Notes under the pieces: generated by a model
The model's database searches: none
Told to the model about the DNA's origin: nothing
What the model saw: only the letters and a program-made list of their open reading frames with translations
Assembly (NCBI GenBank): GCA_014377445.1
Contig: JACMPP010000063.1
Location: forward strand, 32,992-96,991
Reading direction: 5' to 3'
Source: Oligoflexus sp.
GTDB lineage: Bacteria > Bdellovibrionota_B > Oligoflexia > Oligoflexales > Oligoflexaceae
Length of the DNA stretch: 64,000 nucleotides
In this document: positions 37,003 through 45,314 of the stretch, piece after piece
How positions within the stretch are numbered: the stretch's first letter is position 1
Layout of the letters: each line of letters starts with the position of its first letter
Made by a program: the position numbers and the translations under genes

Positions 37003-38032
37003 CTTGCCAGCCTTTCACATAGGAATCGGGGTCAAACTCCCAACGATCCTGATCGGGATCCCATTCATCCCAGGGTTTCACATCCTTCAGGGCATGTCGC
37101 AGATCAGGAGGAATAATATCCTCGACGATAAAAGCTTTCTGACGTTCGAGAGGGTAAGGGTTCCTCAAATCAAAACCAAGAACGCCCAAAACATAACGCG
37201 CAACATACCAGCTGCCGCGCGGATCCCAGCCGTGAGCCATCTTGATAACAACACCAAGGCCTTCGGGATAATCAGGATGAATGATGCTAAGGCCCAAAAG
37301 GCCGTCCGCACCTTCTTTGGCGATCACTTTGCCATCGCAGGATTTGAGAATAGTCGAATCCAGGCGATTGAAGCCGCCGATCAAATCGGGATTGCGCGTC
37401 ATCGCCTCCCAGATCCAGTCTTCGTCTTTGCGAACGGCAAGGTCTGCGAAGAGAGCAGCCAGTTCATTGACGGTCATGGCGAGAGTGGGAAGGCCACAGC
37501 CATCCTTGGCAAAGATGTTGGACTGCAACTCGCCGCCCAGAATCTCTTTGACCTTTTCCACATAGACTTGATGATAAGGGTGTTGCGGCAGGGTATAGCC
37601 GATACGCGACCATTGATTGAGTCCACAGGCCCTTAGAATCGCCGCATGTTTACCCGAACAGGTGTGATACCAGCGACGGGGACGACGAACCTGCTTGCCG
37701 AATTGCATCAGGGGCAGGGACAAAGGTGTCTGCAAGAGACCATATTCGGACGGCTTCAAAATCGCTTTGACGGCTTCCAAATGGATCGGCTCAGCATTGT
37801 GCGATGCGATCGAGACGGCTTTCGATTCCCAACTCAAGTGGGAATCGAGTTCCTTCGCAATCACTTTAATCTGCACCGGCTTCATCATAGATCGACCATA
37901 ACAAAGCACGTTTCCACCGTAAGAGTGATAAAGCTTTTTACCTTTGAACCAAGCCACGGCACCATGAACTGTAACTTCGGGTACTCCATTGCGTCGATAG
38001 TCGACGAGGGGGACCCAGCTATTGTCGATCAT
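36977..38032 (-). CDS. Asparaginase II-type amidohydrolase
   Basis: This 351-residue protein matches the Rhizobium-type asparaginase II family, which is unrelated to the common type I/II asparaginases. The family stretch HTCSGKHAAILRACGL, SIASHNAE and KDGCGLPT are visible. Family members hydrolyse asparagine to aspartate and ammonia. Within a meta-cleavage operon the true substrate may instead be an amide intermediate or an aryl amide. It overlaps the monooxygenase gene by 4 bp and the dehydrogenase gene by 26 bp, so it is a full member of the operon. It is about the usual length for the family. Confidence 0.85.
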   Translation of the reverse strand: MIDNSWVPLVDYRRNGVPEVTVHGAVAWFKGKKLYHSYGGNVLCYGRSMMKPVQIKVIAKELDSHLSWESKAVSIASHNAEPIHLEAVKAILKPSEYGLLQTPLSLPLMQFGKQVRRPRRWYHTCSGKHAAILRACGLNQWSRIGYTLPQHPYHQVYVEKVKEILGGELQSNIFAKDGCGLPTLAMTVNELAALFADLAVRKDEDWIWEAMTRNPDLIGGFNRLDSTILKSCDGKVIAKEGADGLLGLSIIHPDYPEGLGVVIKMAHGWDPRGSWYVARYVLGVLGFDLRNPYPLERQKAFIVEDIIPPDLRHALKDVKPWDEWDPDQDRWEFDPDSYVKGWQDGSNPQFY

Positions 38033-39267
38033 TTCTTCCCTTTTAATAAGAGAGGTCGCGTTTTATTCCAAAAGGCTTCCATACTGGCCTTCACGGCTTG
38101 GTTGTCATGATTGTTGAAATCAAACCAGAGCATGAGGCGATCGTTCTCATCGTATTTGCTCGCGAGTTGCTTCGCGACATCCTCAGGGTTGCCGTAGACT
38201 GCGTTTTCAACGGCTTCGGCGACCTTGCGTGGATCGAGAGTGCCTTCCATCGCGCGCCAGTAGTTTGCCAAAGCGTTTTGAGCCGAGGCCTTGGCTTTGG
38301 CTCTCTGTTCGGTTGGCGATAGGTGCTCGTCACCGTTGATGAAGATCAGGGACGTGCGTGGCATGTAAGAACGATTCCAGCGGCCGCCCGCGGGATTGTA
38401 ATAGCGCGCCATGCGTTTATGCGTCTCTTCAATCGTCGTCGTGGGTGTAATCGAAAGATTAAAGACCCAGGCTGGCAAATACATATTCGCCTGAATCTGC
38501 ACGGCTGGATCATGCGAGCCCACAACGAGCTGCAGGAGATCCATCGGCGCTTCAAAGGGAATGACACCGACTGTTTCAAAGTCCCAGAAGGGAGGAACTT
38601 CGATACCGAGCTCAGTCTGGGGATATCCGATATTTTGATTCGCCGCTTGAACAGCCGCCCATTCCTTGTGATTCCGAAACTGATCTTCCGAAAGAAGAAT
38701 AGGCTTCAAATCAGCCGAACTGAAAGTCTCGTTGGTCAGAGCGCGCATGAAGATCTCAGTCGCCTGTTTGAACAACTCGCCCTTTAGAACATTCCAGCCA
38801 TGAGACTCAAGCTCATTCCGGGCTTTGATACCATAGGGCGTATTAGAAAAGGGAAAGCGTCCGGCTGCGAAACCAAGAAAGAGCTTACGCTTCTCATCCG
38901 GATCGAGGGAATGGAGAGTCAAAAATGTCTTGATGGCTTCGGCATGAGCCAGCGGTCCACCATTGCAAAGGATATTGCGAATCGCCGAGCCGATATTGAT
39001 GCGTTTGGTCATTCCAAAGGCTTTATGAGCCAACTGGAGGATGTCGGTATTGAGACCGATTTCGCCCTTGAAGTGAGGGATCACCGCGTTGCGGTTTTGC
39101 TTTTGAGTCTCGCAGGAGAGATGGGTCTCGGCGACCCAAGCCGTCTCGAATCCCAAACGATCAGCGAGTTTGAGCTGATCGAAGAATTGCTCAAACATCA
39201 CTCTCTCGCTCGGCATGTAGCCATCGACATCCGTCTGACAGATCGAAAAGAAGACATCAAACTTCAT
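38029..39267 (-). CDS. LLM-class flavin-dependent monooxygenase
   Basis: This 412-residue luciferase-like TIM-barrel protein starts MKFDVFFSICQTDVDGYMP, followed by DRLGFETAWVAETHL and KRINIGSAIRNILCNGGPLAHAE-type segments (given here in part) typical of F420/FMN-dependent LLM enzymes. It should insert one oxygen atom using reduced flavin; no flavin reductase is encoded in the operon, so reduced flavin must come from elsewhere. The 4-bp overlaps with both neighbours suggest stoichiometric expression. In the pathway it is a candidate for the hydroxylation that precedes ring cleavage, which is an inference. Confidence 0.87.
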   Translation of the reverse strand: MKFDVFFSICQTDVDGYMPSERVMFEQFFDQLKLADRLGFETAWVAETHLSCETQKQNRNAVIPHFKGEIGLNTDILQLAHKAFGMTKRINIGSAIRNILCNGGPLAHAEAIKTFLTLHSLDPDEKRKLFLGFAAGRFPFSNTPYGIKARNELESHGWNVLKGELFKQATEIFMRALTNETFSSADLKPILLSEDQFRNHKEWAAVQAANQNIGYPQTELGIEVPPFWDFETVGVIPFEAPMDLLQLVVGSHDPAVQIQANMYLPAWVFNLSITPTTTIEETHKRMARYYNPAGGRWNRSYMPRTSLIFINGDEHLSPTEQRAKAKASAQNALANYWRAMEGTLDPRKVAEAVENAVYGNPEDVAKQLASKYDENDRLMLWFDFNNHDNQAVKASMEAFWNKTRPLLLKGKK

Positions 39268-40046
39268 AGACAGCCAGTCCTTCCACCATCCACGGGCAGG
39301 TTAATACCGTTGATATACGAAGCAAAAGGCGAAGCGAGAAACACGCAGGCATAGGCGGTTTCCTCGGGCTCGGCAAATCGTCGGGCCGGAACGTCCTTGG
39401 TGAACGAATCCTCAACGGCATCGCGTTCGCCCCCGGTCTTCGACTGCGTGTTTTGGATAATCTGTTCAAGTCTTTGAGTCTTGGTGAATCCCGGCAGGAT
39501 ATTGTTCACCGTAATTCCGAAAGGTCCCAGTTCGCCCGCAAAGGTCTTCGCCGCGCTCGCTGTTGCGCCCCGCACGATGTTGGAGACGCCGAGATTGGGG
39601 ATAGGGATCTTCACCGAAGTCGAGATGATGTTGATAATCCGACCATAGTTTTGCTTCTTCATGTGGGGGGCGCAAGCTTGAACCAAAGCCACGTTCGATA
39701 GGACGTGTTGGGTAAAAGCGGCATCCAAAGCCTGGCTTTCTGCGGAAGCCAAGGGTCCCGGAGCGGGGCCGCCGCTGTTGCAGACGAGTATATCGACATC
39801 GGTGCAAGTTGTCGGGAGTATGCTGCTGAGCTGACGCATATCGGAGAGATCGCAAACGACGGCTTTATGTCCCGAGCCGTATTTGGCAAGGCTCTCGAGT
39901 GTTTTTTCAAGGGTTTGAGCCGTACGGGCGAGGACTGTGACACGGGCGCCCGCTTTGGCTAATTCGATAGCACAGGCTCGTCCGATGCCCTGGGAAGCGC
40001 CACAAACGAGTGCGTGTTTCCCGGCTAAAGTATTGTGTGTAAGCAT
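39264..40046 (-). CDS. SDR-family oxidoreductase, divergent active site
   Basis: This 260-residue Rossmann-fold protein is the first gene of the seven-gene operon. The cofactor motif is GASQGIG at 16-22, followed by a structural NSGG at 90-93, and it ends in LPVDGGRTGCL. The usual YxxxK catalytic pair is absent: the segment reads GVSNIVRGATASAAKT, with SNxxR where Tyr normally sits and Lys167 four residues after a non-Tyr. A subgroup of SDRs shares this SNxxR pattern and is poorly characterised. ATG 40046 is chosen to start at MLTHNTLAGKHALV; codons further upstream (40064, 40112) lack ribosome sites. Confidence 0.85.
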   Translation of the reverse strand: MLTHNTLAGKHALVCGASQGIGRACAIELAKAGARVTVLARTAQTLEKTLESLAKYGSGHKAVVCDLSDMRQLSSILPTTCTDVDILVCNSGGPAPGPLASAESQALDAAFTQHVLSNVALVQACAPHMKKQNYGRIINIISTSVKIPIPNLGVSNIVRGATASAAKTFAGELGPFGITVNNILPGFTKTQRLEQIIQNTQSKTGGERDAVEDSFTKDVPARRFAEPEETAYACVFLASPFASYINGINLPVDGGRTGCL

Positions 40047-40510
40047 TTTCCGTCGTGCCCCCATAACCAGCAATTTTGCCTTTCTTATACAGCGGGGAAA
40101 GTGGAGTTGCAATCACGCTCTGGTTCAGCAAATTCCATACAAAAAGGGACGCTGAGAGGGATGCGAGCCGCATGAATTCTGAGAGTGGGATTCAGGCTTC
40201 ATCAATTGTTTCAGAAAGCAATAAAAATTCTCTCATTCATCACGGCAGCGGCACCGCTACGAGCCTCTGCAGAATTTATCGAGTTTTTTTGCAACAAAGT
40301 TTTAATCGACCCAATACTTAGTGTCTCTCAGTCACTCATAAAAAAGCCATTTTTGTTAAAAACTCCAAATGCTCAAATCTCACTGACTGGTTGACCTGAA
40401 CGCCTAAGAAGTCTATTTCCAGACTAGGTCCCCTTTTTTTTAAAGCAGCTATGAGTGTTTGTTCCGGATGAAGGGGCAGGTGGAAGGTTCACCTTTTGTA
40501 GGAAAGCAAT
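40047..40510. other. Divergent promoter region between two operons
   Basis: These 460 bases are A+T-rich and contain no supported gene. They must carry the promoters of the minus-strand meta-cleavage operon and of the plus-strand ligase operon. No regulator gene lies here. I could not define -35/-10 boxes with confidence; T-runs occur at 40275-40283 and 40432-40440. Confidence 0.5.
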
Positions 40511-41260
40511 ATGGGAACTGAGAAACGATCGATCAAGCTTAAGATTCCGCTCAAAAAACAACCAGACGATGTCACCTGCGGGCCGACTTGTCTGCAATCG
40601 ATCTATGGCTTCTATGCGGACGGCATCTCGCTCGAGAGCGTCATCAGTGAAGTCTCGATGCTCGAAGAGGGTGGGACCTATGCCTCAAAGCTCGGAGCCC
40701 ATGCTCTGAAGCGTGGCTATGCGGCTGAAATCTGGTCCTTCAATGTGAACATCTTCGATCCATCGTGGTTCGATCTCAACTCCGATCAGTTAATTGAAAA
40801 ACTTAAGCTGCAAAAGAAGGCGAAAAAGAACAAGCGACTTCGCTATGCCAGCGATGGCTACCTCGATTTCCTGGAAAGCGGTGGTATTTGTCGCTTCGAG
40901 GATCTTACGGCCAATCTTCTGGTCTCCCTCCTACAGGACGGGCGGCCTTTGATCGCGGGCCTGAGTTCGACCTACCTTTACAAGACGGTCAGGGAAGATC
41001 CCATCACGACGGCCAACGATGACATAAGGGGACGGCCGGCTGGCCACTTCGTGTTGATCACGGGAATCGACATGGAAGCGCGGACGGCACAGATCACCGA
41101 CCCTTACTTTCCGAATGCTATCTCGGACATTCAAACTTACACGGTCCCCATTCCGCGCCTGATCTGTGCGATCCTGCTCGGCGTGATGACCTACGATGCG
41201 AACCTTCTCGTGATTAAACAGAAAGAGAGCCCTCTGAATGAAGAATCTCATCGTCGTTGA
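40511..41260 (+). CDS. C39-like papain-fold peptidase
   Basis: This 249-residue cytoplasmic protein has no signal peptide. A cysteine peptidase triad can be assigned: Cys23 in DDVTCGPTCLQS with oxyanion Gln17, His179 in PAGHFVLITG and Asp197 in QITDPYF. This is the arrangement of the C39/C70-like papain fold. It begins an operon whose next three genes encode two amide-forming ligases and an amide hydrolase and overlaps the second by 23 bp. It may trim or transfer the peptide product made by those ligases. The start has TAGGA about 8 nt upstream. Confidence 0.85.
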   Translation: MGTEKRSIKLKIPLKKQPDDVTCGPTCLQSIYGFYADGISLESVISEVSMLEEGGTYASKLGAHALKRGYAAEIWSFNVNIFDPSWFDLNSDQLIEKLKLQKKAKKNKRLRYASDGYLDFLESGGICRFEDLTANLLVSLLQDGRPLIAGLSSTYLYKTVREDPITTANDDIRGRPAGHFVLITGIDMEARTAQITDPYFPNAISDIQTYTVPIPRLICAILLGVMTYDANLLVIKQKESPLNEESHRR

Positions 41261-42698
41261 GTCAGTCGACGAGTGGCCACGGCAAGCAGGCGACTTCGAG
41301 GTTGTGAGCGACATTGATTATTTTATAGAAGAGCATTTCCAAGATACCAAGAACTATCGGGTCTTCAATTTGTGCCGGTCCTATCGCTATCAAACTTCCG
41401 GTTACTACGTCTCACTTCTGGCAGCGGCCCGCGGTCAAAAGCCTATTCCATCCCTGAGCACCATTCAGGAGATGAAGACCAAAGCTTTTGTGAAAATCAC
41501 CTCGGACAACCTTGATGCCTTGGTGCAAAAGTCTCTCGCTGATATCAAATCTGATACCTTCGAGCTGTCGATTTATTTCGGCAAAAATATTGCGCGCAAA
41601 TACGATAAGCTCGCCGCCGAGCTTTACAAATACTTTGCCTCGCCTTTGATTCGGGCGAAATTCACCAAAAAGAATAAATGGCTCCTCAGCTCGATCGGAC
41701 CGATCAGTTTGAAGGATGTGCCTCGCTCGCATAAAGTCGATCTCATCTACTTCGCTGAGAGTTATTTCAAAAATTCCACGATTCGCAAGCCTTTGAAGGC
41801 CGCGCGTTATAGTCTGGCCATCCTCCGGAACCCCACGGAAGCCTTGCCACCATCCGATGACAAGGCGATCCAGCGCTTCATCAAGGCCGCCCAGAATCAG
41901 CAGATTGAGGTCGATATCATCGGTCCGGATGATCTGAAACGTCTGGCTGAATATGATGCGCTCTTTATTCGCGAGACGACGAACGTCAATCATCACACCT
42001 TCCGCTTTGCCCAAAAGGCCAAGGCTTTAGGGCTCGTGGTCATCGACGATCCGGAATCCATTCTTCGTTGTACCAACAAGGTCTTTCTTGCGGAGCTTCT
42101 CAAGCGCCATCATATTCCCACTCCCAAGTCTTTCATTATTCACAAAAAGAACTTGGAAGCGATGCTGGAAAAACTTCCGGTGCCTTGCGTCCTCAAGCAG
42201 CCAGATAGTGCCTTCTCCCAAGGCGTATTGAAGGCGAAGACGCGTGAAGAAATCATCGAAAAAGTCGAAATTATGCTCAAAGAGTCCGATCTGGTGATTG
42301 CTCAGGAGTTTATGCCAACTCCATTCGACTGGCGGATCGGGGTCATTGACAACAAGCCGCTCTACGCCTGCAAATATTTTATGGCTCGCGGCCACTGGCA
42401 AATTTATAACAAAAAAGATGATGAACTCGATTACGGGCATGCCGAAACATTTCCTTTGGAAGAGATGAATCCCAAGCTCATCACGCTGGCGCTTAAGACT
42501 GCGGCGGCCGTGGGTGATGGACTTTACGGTCTCGATATCAAAGAGAAAGACGGTAAGTACTACGTCATCGAAGTGAACGACAATCCAAGTATCGACGCGG
42601 GTGTCGAGGACAAGGTCATCAAGCATCGCTTGTATGATGAGATCATCAGCGTGTTCGTAAAACGACTCGAGGCGAAATCGAAAGGACATTCCGAATGA
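41238..42698 (+). CDS. RimK-like ATP-grasp ligase with N-terminal RLAN domain
   Basis: This is a 486-residue two-part protein. The N-terminal half (about 1-230) fits the RLAN domain seen only in front of certain RimK-like ligases, with FNLCRSYRYQTSGYYVSLLA near residue 35. The C-terminal half (about 255-475) is an ATP-grasp carboxylate-amine ligase: NKVFLAELLKRHHIPTPKS, PCVLKQPDSAFSQGV, EFMPTPFDWRIGV, and metal-binding DIKEKDGKYYVIEVNDNPS. RimK-type enzymes add amino acids, often glutamate, to a carboxylate via an acyl phosphate. The acceptor here is unknown. It overlaps both neighbours (23 and 4 bp). Confidence 0.88.
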   Translation: MKNLIVVESVDEWPRQAGDFEVVSDIDYFIEEHFQDTKNYRVFNLCRSYRYQTSGYYVSLLAAARGQKPIPSLSTIQEMKTKAFVKITSDNLDALVQKSLADIKSDTFELSIYFGKNIARKYDKLAAELYKYFASPLIRAKFTKKNKWLLSSIGPISLKDVPRSHKVDLIYFAESYFKNSTIRKPLKAARYSLAILRNPTEALPPSDDKAIQRFIKAAQNQQIEVDIIGPDDLKRLAEYDALFIRETTNVNHHTFRFAQKAKALGLVVIDDPESILRCTNKVFLAELLKRHHIPTPKSFIIHKKNLEAMLEKLPVPCVLKQPDSAFSQGVLKAKTREEIIEKVEIMLKESDLVIAQEFMPTPFDWRIGVIDNKPLYACKYFMARGHWQIYNKKDDELDYGHAETFPLEEMNPKLITLALKTAAAVGDGLYGLDIKEKDGKYYVIEVNDNPSIDAGVEDKVIKHRLYDEIISVFVKRLEAKSKGHSE

Positions 42699-43924
42699 AA
42701 CCCCATCTTCATCTCTTCGAAGCTTACGGTATCGAAATGGAATACATGATTGTCGATCGTGATACCTTCGACGTCAAACCGATCTGCGACAAAGTCCTAG
42801 AAGCACTGGCCGGGGAAATCACCAACGATTTCTCATTGGGGCGCATCGATGTCTCAAACGAGCTCGTGATGCACGTCATCGAATTCAAGTGCAACGGGCC
42901 GCAAAAAGACCTCGTGCGCATGCAAAAAGATTTCCAAGAGCAGATCGTCTATCTGAATACATTTATGGAGAAATGGAACGCCTGCCTACTCCCGACAGCA
43001 ATGCATCCCTGGATGAATCCCGATCGGGAGACCAAACTCTGGCCCCACGGCAACAACGAAATCTATGCGAGCTATAACCGCATCTTCGACTGTCGAGGTC
43101 ACGGTTGGTCGAACCTTCAGAGCGTTCATATCAACCTACCATTTGCGAACGATAAAGAGTTCGGGCATCTCCATGCGGCTATCCGGATAGTCTTGCCACT
43201 CCTCCCGGCCCTGGCAGCCAGTTCCCCGATCGTGGAAGGCAAAGTCACCGGCGCCAAGGACAGCCGTCTTGGCTTCTATATGGCCAATCAGAGGCGCATA
43301 CCTTCGATCATCGGATCGGTGATTCCTGAGAAAGTTTTTACGCAAGCGGATTATAATGAGAAGATTCTAAACAAAATATACAAAGACATCGCAGCGCAAG
43401 ACCCGGATGAAATTCTCCAGGAAGAATGGCTCAACTCGCGTGCGGCTATCGCCCGCTTTGAACGCCACGCTATCGAGATTCGCGTACTGGACATCCAGGA
43501 GGCGCCCATCGCGGACTTCGCTATTATTGCACTGGTCGTGTCCCTGGTGAAGAGTCTGGTCGACGAGCAATGGATGTCCTACGCCGAACAGATGAAGGCC
43601 GATGAAGATGAATTGAGAATCATCTTTAAAGAAGCATCTGAGCAAGGACTGGACTTCTCCATTCACAATGCGTTCCTGCTCAAAGTCTTCGGTGAATCCA
43701 AGCCGATCACGATGCGTAAGCTTTGGAGCAAGATCCTCGACACCTTGTCGACCAAGGATTATGAGATCAAAGACTTCGTGAAACCGGCTCAATTTCTCTT
43801 GGAACACGGCAACCTCTCGACCCGTATCCTTAAGAACATCGGTGAAAATCCAACACGCGAGACGATCAAGGGCGAGTACAAGAAGCTGGCGCAAAGCCTC
43901 GTAAGGGGTCAGTTCTATGCCTAA
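42695..43924 (+). CDS. GCS2-family carboxylate-amine ligase
   Basis: This 409-residue member of the glutamate-cysteine ligase family 2 (GCS2, YbdK-like) has YGIEMEYMIVDRDTFDV at the N-terminus with the acidic metal/ATP site, HPWMNP, SVHINLPF and ARFERHAIEIRVLDIQE. Such enzymes join glutamate or a related acid to an amine with ATP hydrolysis. The cluster context (ATP-grasp ligase, peptidase, formylglutamate amidohydrolase) argues against simple glutathione synthesis, for which a GshB-type partner would be expected. It starts inside the last codons of the preceding gene (ATGA overlap). Confidence 0.88.
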   Translation: MKPHLHLFEAYGIEMEYMIVDRDTFDVKPICDKVLEALAGEITNDFSLGRIDVSNELVMHVIEFKCNGPQKDLVRMQKDFQEQIVYLNTFMEKWNACLLPTAMHPWMNPDRETKLWPHGNNEIYASYNRIFDCRGHGWSNLQSVHINLPFANDKEFGHLHAAIRIVLPLLPALAASSPIVEGKVTGAKDSRLGFYMANQRRIPSIIGSVIPEKVFTQADYNEKILNKIYKDIAAQDPDEILQEEWLNSRAAIARFERHAIEIRVLDIQEAPIADFAIIALVVSLVKSLVDEQWMSYAEQMKADEDELRIIFKEASEQGLDFSIHNAFLLKVFGESKPITMRKLWSKILDTLSTKDYEIKDFVKPAQFLLEHGNLSTRILKNIGENPTRETIKGEYKKLAQSLVRGQFYA

Positions 43925-44630
43925 AGACTGGGTTTTACTGATTAGCTGCGAGCACGGGGGGCATAAGATCCCGAAGCAATATTCGGCTCAGCTTGACGAG
44001 GAAACAAAGGCCCTTCTCTCTACTCATCGCGGTTGGGACAAGGGAGCCCTTGCATTGGCCAAGCAAGTCAGTAAAGCCGAGAATGCACCGATGTTCTTCA
44101 CAGAGATCAGTCGCCTGCTCATCGATTGCAATCGCTCGATCACCCATCGCAACGCGTATGGGCCATCGTTTCGCGATGCGAGTCCTGAAGTGAAAGAACA
44201 GATCGCGAATGATTACTACCAACCCTATCGCCTCTCGATCGTCGATGCGATCGAGAGATTCCACAAAAAAAATCTGAAGGTGCTGCACTGCGCCTTCCAT
44301 TCATTCACGCCGGTTTTAAACGGCGAGGAGCGCAATGCCGAGTTCGGCCTGCTCTACGATCCTGCACGCAGCAGTGAGTTGATCTGGGCGGATGAGTTGA
44401 TGGATAAGCTGCGAGAGCAGGAGTTTCCCTGGCGGGTTCGTAGGAACTATCCTTATCTTGGGAAGTCGGATGGGTTTACCCGCTTTTTGCGAGGTCAGTT
44501 TTCACCGACGATTTATGCGGGTTTTGAGTTGGAATTTAATCAGAATTTATTTTTGGCGGAAGAGTCTTCGAAGTATTTGGGTGAGAAGATGATCCAGCTC
44601 TTTTCGAGTCTGGATCTTTATCGCTTCTAA
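43917..44630 (+). CDS. N-formylglutamate amidohydrolase family protein
   Basis: This 237-residue protein shows the family signature ISCEHGGHKIP, followed by LLIDCNRSITH, LHCAFHSFTP and YAGFELEFNQN. Known members (HutG) remove formyl from N-formylglutamate using zinc. No histidine-degradation gene is nearby, so the substrate is more likely an N-acyl or gamma-glutamyl amide made by the two ligases upstream. It overlaps the GCS2 gene by 8 bp and ends 4 bp inside the stop of the convergent outer-membrane gene. Confidence 0.85.
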   Translation: MPKDWVLLISCEHGGHKIPKQYSAQLDEETKALLSTHRGWDKGALALAKQVSKAENAPMFFTEISRLLIDCNRSITHRNAYGPSFRDASPEVKEQIANDYYQPYRLSIVDAIERFHKKNLKVLHCAFHSFTPVLNGEERNAEFGLLYDPARSSELIWADELMDKLREQEFPWRVRRNYPYLGKSDGFTRFLRGQFSPTIYAGFELEFNQNLFLAEESSKYLGEKMIQLFSSLDLYRF

Positions 44631-45163
44631 ATCGAAACCCCCAAAAACACACTATGCGACTCAAACACATCATTGGAATGACGATCCGCATAGGTATCCA
44701 TCCGTTCCCAACCGTTGGTCACCCCAAAGCTCAAGACCAAACCGATACTCTCAACCGGATAAAGCGCGCCGATCGTAAGTCTTGGCCCTCGAACCTTCAT
44801 CCCCACATCATGCTGATCGATCGTATAGCTGCCGTCGGAAAAGAGCGCATACTGAAAGCCCGCATAGCCCGAGAAAGGCCCAGCAGGCACCGCATAACGA
44901 ACCTCAGGCCCGAACTCCTTGACCTGGCCCCGCTTCTCTTTATTGATTCGCCAGGAGGTATTGGAGAAATAGGCCCCGAAGGTGAGGACGTCGGACTCCT
45001 GGGTTATATAGTGCAGGCTGAATTCATTGCCCTGCCAGTGATTCTGGCGAGCGGAGCGATAGGCATCCTGCAGTTCGAAGCCATCGGCGAAGGCCGTGGA
45101 ACTCAGTGCCAGCGTTGTGATGGCAAAGCTGAAAAGATGGGAATGGATTCGCAAACACATCAT
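44627..45163 (-). CDS. Predicted outer-membrane beta-barrel protein
   Basis: This 178-residue protein has a signal peptide ending SSTAFADG, then alternating polar/hydrophobic strands rich in Tyr, Phe and Gly, and a C-terminal aromatic-poor strand SHSVFLGVSI. The size suits a small 8-stranded barrel. No function is recognised. Start 45163 is preferred because GTGAGA lies 7 nt upstream; GTG 45175 would lengthen the N-terminus without benefit. Confidence 0.7.
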   Translation of the reverse strand: MMCLRIHSHLFSFAITTLALSSTAFADGFELQDAYRSARQNHWQGNEFSLHYITQESDVLTFGAYFSNTSWRINKEKRGQVKEFGPEVRYAVPAGPFSGYAGFQYALFSDGSYTIDQHDVGMKVRGPRLTIGALYPVESIGLVLSFGVTNGWERMDTYADRHSNDVFESHSVFLGVSI

Positions 45164-45245
45164 GGCTAGTCTCACTCGAGATAGTTGTGATGCATTAGCT
45201 TAGCGCGAAGCGAAAAGAAAAAGAAAGGTGAAGTCGCTAAGTAAT

Positions 45246-45279
45246 AGAAAAACCCTGTCGTGCTTGTGCAGACAGGGTT
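45246..45279 (-). terminator. Rho-independent terminator of aceA
   Basis: AACCCTGTC pairs perfectly with GACAGGGTT around an 11-nt loop. On the minus strand it is followed by TTTTTC. It lies 36 nt past the aceA stop. Confidence 0.9.
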
Positions 45280-45314
45280 GCGCGAAACGGAATAAAGTTG
45301 CTCGGTAACTCTTC

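Noticed and set aside
42695..43924. Calling the GCS2 gene gshA
   Set aside because: Without gshB and in this ligase/hydrolase context glutathione synthesis is not supported; kept at family level.
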